64,000 bases of DNA. Origin: Blasia pusilla. Its lineage: Eukaryota; Marchantiophyta; Marchantiopsida; Blasiales. This document shows, one piece after another, positions 61,114 to 64,000 of the stretch. Below the pieces are notes generated by a model. The model was given only the letters and a program-made list of their open reading frames with translations. It did no database searches and was not told the DNA's origin. The translations under genes were made by a program, and so were the position numbers. Positions within the stretch are counted from its first letter, which is position 1. Each line of letters opens with the position of its first letter. The stretch spans positions 8,246,001-8,310,000 of the forward strand of contig CM114275.1 of assembly GCA_050084515.1 (NCBI GenBank). The letters are read 5' to 3'.

Positions 61114-64000
61114 GAAGACCGCTTGTGCTCTCTGATCACTTTGCCTTGAGCTCCCAAGCCTGCTAGCCCGGGCTCTAGTCGATGCCCCTGTGGCGTACGA
61201 CTTCCGAACTTGAGTGACTAGATCTATGAAATCTTCGAAGTTCCAAGTTCCACACCCGCGTCCCGACCTTGTAAGGTGGATGGACCAAAGTCTAGAAACA
61301 TACTTACCGGTAGTTATCTAGAGGGACAGGGGCTCGATGACTAATTAATTTTGCTGCACTCATCTGCGGGAAAGGCGGAGTGTTTCGAAATCTTGATGTA
61401 GCTAGCTGGTAATAAAGGGGTTAAGAGCATCTGGCCTTTGCTTTCATGATCATGCTGCTGATCTATATGTGGACGAAGTCTTATGAACAACCGGCGGGAG
61501 AGCTTAGACTCTTGACTTGTGAACTGGCAGTGCTTCGATCGTCAACAAGTACACGGACTGGTGAACTGACGTCGCGAGTTTCCAGCTTCAAGAACTAATT
61601 CATGTTCATTCATGTAGTGGCAAAAGTTTCTCTGGAATAAGCGTTACTACTTTATCGATTCACATTGGATTTGCATGTTTCATGAACTCCCATGGATACA
61701 AAACATCTTATTTTGAAGGACCACTGCTCGATAGAGAAACCTGAATTTCTTTCTGTGCGTTCCGTTCTCCATGACATCGGTTGCAGACGGTTGCCGCAGG
61801 AATACGCAGTTGAAGTGTTTACCTGCCAATGGACTCCGGTCTACGGTGTAGAGCTTTGTTTGCAAACAGTTATGTGGTAATTCAGAATCGGAGAATCGGC
61901 CGCTTCTGAATTACCCTATACCGGGCACACAGGACTAGATGAAACCCACTACAAAGATCCCGCCAGCGATCGGTTTTGTTTATATCGTTATTTTGTACAA
62001 TAAGTGACAAGGAACTTCACTTCTTGTACAAAATAAGTGAAGTTCGATGGAAATACGAACGAAAACGAATCCAATACTTGAAATACCTTATATGTATGAG
62101 TATGCGGGTGAAAAAATACAACAAAATATCAAAGAAAAATAAAATGAAAAGCATACAAAAATTTAGGGGAAGCTTGCCCGGGACTATTTATCCTAGACAC
62201 AAAGATGAAAATTCAGGGTAAACATGGGATGAAAATTTATGGGAAGCTTTCCGTAGACTCTTTCCAAGAAGAAAAACTTGATCAAATTGTTTTCTAGTTT
62301 TTATTTGGACCCATATTCTTCAAAGTTTTTATGTGAAAACATTTCAAACAATCACTCTTCTTACTCTCTCCGATGAAAGTTACGTAATATGCATTGTTGT
62401 CACTCGTCAATCATATGAGATATAAGACGATTTTTATTTCTCTTTGTGAAATATATGTAGGTCTCATACCGATACAACTTGTGCCTTTCTCTCCCTCATC
62501 CAAACCCACTCATGATGAGAGTGAGTTACTCATGGCTAGGAGTATCATAACTCTTTTGTTCTATGCGAAGGAGATTCCTCAAAGAGAGAATGAACTTCAA
62601 AGTGCTTTCTCCTTGACATATACCATATGTCGTGTGTATACATATTGTTACACAACATACATCATTGTCATCGAATATACACACAAACACACAAGATATC
62701 ATACTAACTCATGGCATCTAAGGACCGAGTTAGATGATCGAGTATCAAGATATCTCCAATAAATCACAAGCACTCCAATATCAAGGGACACTTTCCAAAG
62801 TGGAAAGTCAACTCTACTCCTAAAAATCACTCATCCGAAATAGTAAATTTATCTATATAGCTCCACATGAGCCAAAACAAAAGGAAAACTTGCTCTCTCA
62901 GATTACCTGAGGCTGCAATAATAGGGTTACACATGGACAAATTATGTCTCTGTGGACTTATGTCCATCTGTAGGATGAATATGTCCGTGCGGGCTCGGGT
63001 ATCCATCGCCCTCATCCGAACCCCACGTGTCCACACCGTAGATCTAGGCTCTAACAGCGTGTACTATGTTTAGAAACTCGTCGCCCATTCTTGCCACTCG
63101 TTTTGTAGCATCCACATACAAGGCCCGTAGAACCTTGTGTATAAGGCATCGGCCTAGCCCGCCCTACACGTTTAGGATAGTATGACATGTCTTTGCGGGA
63201 AAATCCTTTCTTGTCTCCCTTAATTTGAGCCGACACTCGTTCTTGTGTCCCTAGCCTGCGTGGACTATCGGGATACCGAAAAACCTAGTCAAGGGACCCG
63301 TTGGGCGTCCATTTCCGTGCAATCTTGCTCAACAAGTCATCCTCCACCTCTTGAGGCTATCCTCTAATATCCTCGAAGATGGTCTACCAAAACTTGTCGA
63401 TCTATCATAGAAAACATGACACCTCTCTCTCCTCAAGATCTCTTCTTGTTGGCCTTTGCACGTATGTTACCTTTAATCCTAAACCTCCAATAGTGGATCA
63501 AGAGTCACATCCTATAAATAGAATGAAAAATATCTCAAAATAGGCTCTAAATAAGCCCAAACCAAAGGAAAAAATTACAGTTGTAGATTGCCCTACTCTT
63601 GAGTGCAGGTCATCTAGGACCTACTAGATTTGACCTTCGGTTTCCCCTATAGCGTCGTGCAAATAATCTTCCTTTTGATACAAAATATGTGACAAGTGAC
63701 ACAAGTGAAACATTTACTGGTTGCAATTATGGGTTTCATATGGGAAGAGCTAACACTAATGGGAATGTAAATTTCATGAGCTATTTTGCTAACAATTTTG
63801 TCATTGCTTGAAGCAACTATTAGGATTTCAACTTCATAGAAATTTCATTTCAAAAGCTCAAAGTAGAGAAAATCCCTTGGTTATAATCTCAATTTGAGCT
63901 AAAGTTTCCAACAAAATTTGCACATTTCATCCAATTTTGAATCATAGAACTTTTGAAAGCAACTTGATCTTCATCTCGTGCCAGACAATGGTAGTGAAGT
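61114..64000. other. right-hand spacer without a recognised gene
   Basis: Contains the PAR1 3' UTR at its start and then moderately AT-rich DNA. A direct inverted pair (ACTTCACTTCTTGTACAA and TTGTACAAAATAAGTGA) lies near 61991-62045. Short open frames here have no recognisable products. Confidence 0.5.

Noticed and set aside
1-64000. CRISPR arrays, bacterial operons, rRNA or tRNA genes
   Set aside because: No spaced direct-repeat arrays, no intronless gene clusters and no foldable tRNA or rRNA were seen; the window is eukaryotic.

Overview
This is a nuclear plant window. All supported genes are split by spliceosomal introns and belong to plant families: THF1/Psb29 with a plastid transit peptide, a LEW1/NUS1-type dolichol-synthesis subunit, a PAR1-domain secreted protein, and a 580-residue plant LRR protein. 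Genes are sparse, many introns and most intergenic DNA are large and AT-rich, and decayed transposons of several classes lie between genes. I cannot name the species. The long introns, degraded repeats and absence of recognisable angiosperm elements make me lean towards a bryophyte, lycophyte or fern, but that is a weak inference.

Layout: 88-669 (+) is the 3' end of an unrecognised basic protein. THF1 (-, 5 exons, 2679-5721) converges on it. 5722-14055 is spacer holding a 270-bp tandem duplication, a perfect 24-bp hairpin and a wrecked non-LTR retroelement. 14056-23730 (-) is the LRR gene: 15 exons, almost one LRR per 72-nt exon, with a copia LTR fragment, a pile of LINE 3' ends and a long hairpin in its introns. 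23731-26740 is its GC-rich upstream region. 26741-42400 is mostly featureless AT-rich DNA with a retroelement carrying RT plus a restriction-like endonuclease (31250-33365), short tandem repeats and an orphan ABC-transporter ATPase fragment. 42501-45570 (+) is a decayed transposase gene that still shows a clean intron. LEW1/NUS1 (-, 47138-49126) and a small membrane protein gene (-, 51251-51951) follow. 52441-57960 is retroelement remnants and a modular AT-rich repeat field. PAR1 (+, 59633-61113) is the last gene; nothing is called after it.

The host genes do not look functionally linked. They act in the plastid (THF1), in ER dolichol synthesis (LEW1), in secretion or the cell wall (PAR1) and in unknown processes (LRR, small membrane protein). 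All exon borders were derived by hand from splice signals, phase and family fit, and none has transcript support here. The items most worth a second look are the RT plus restriction-like-nuclease retroelement family (four related pieces), the zinc-finger/AT-hook transposase with an intron, and the long near-perfect hairpin in an LRR intron.
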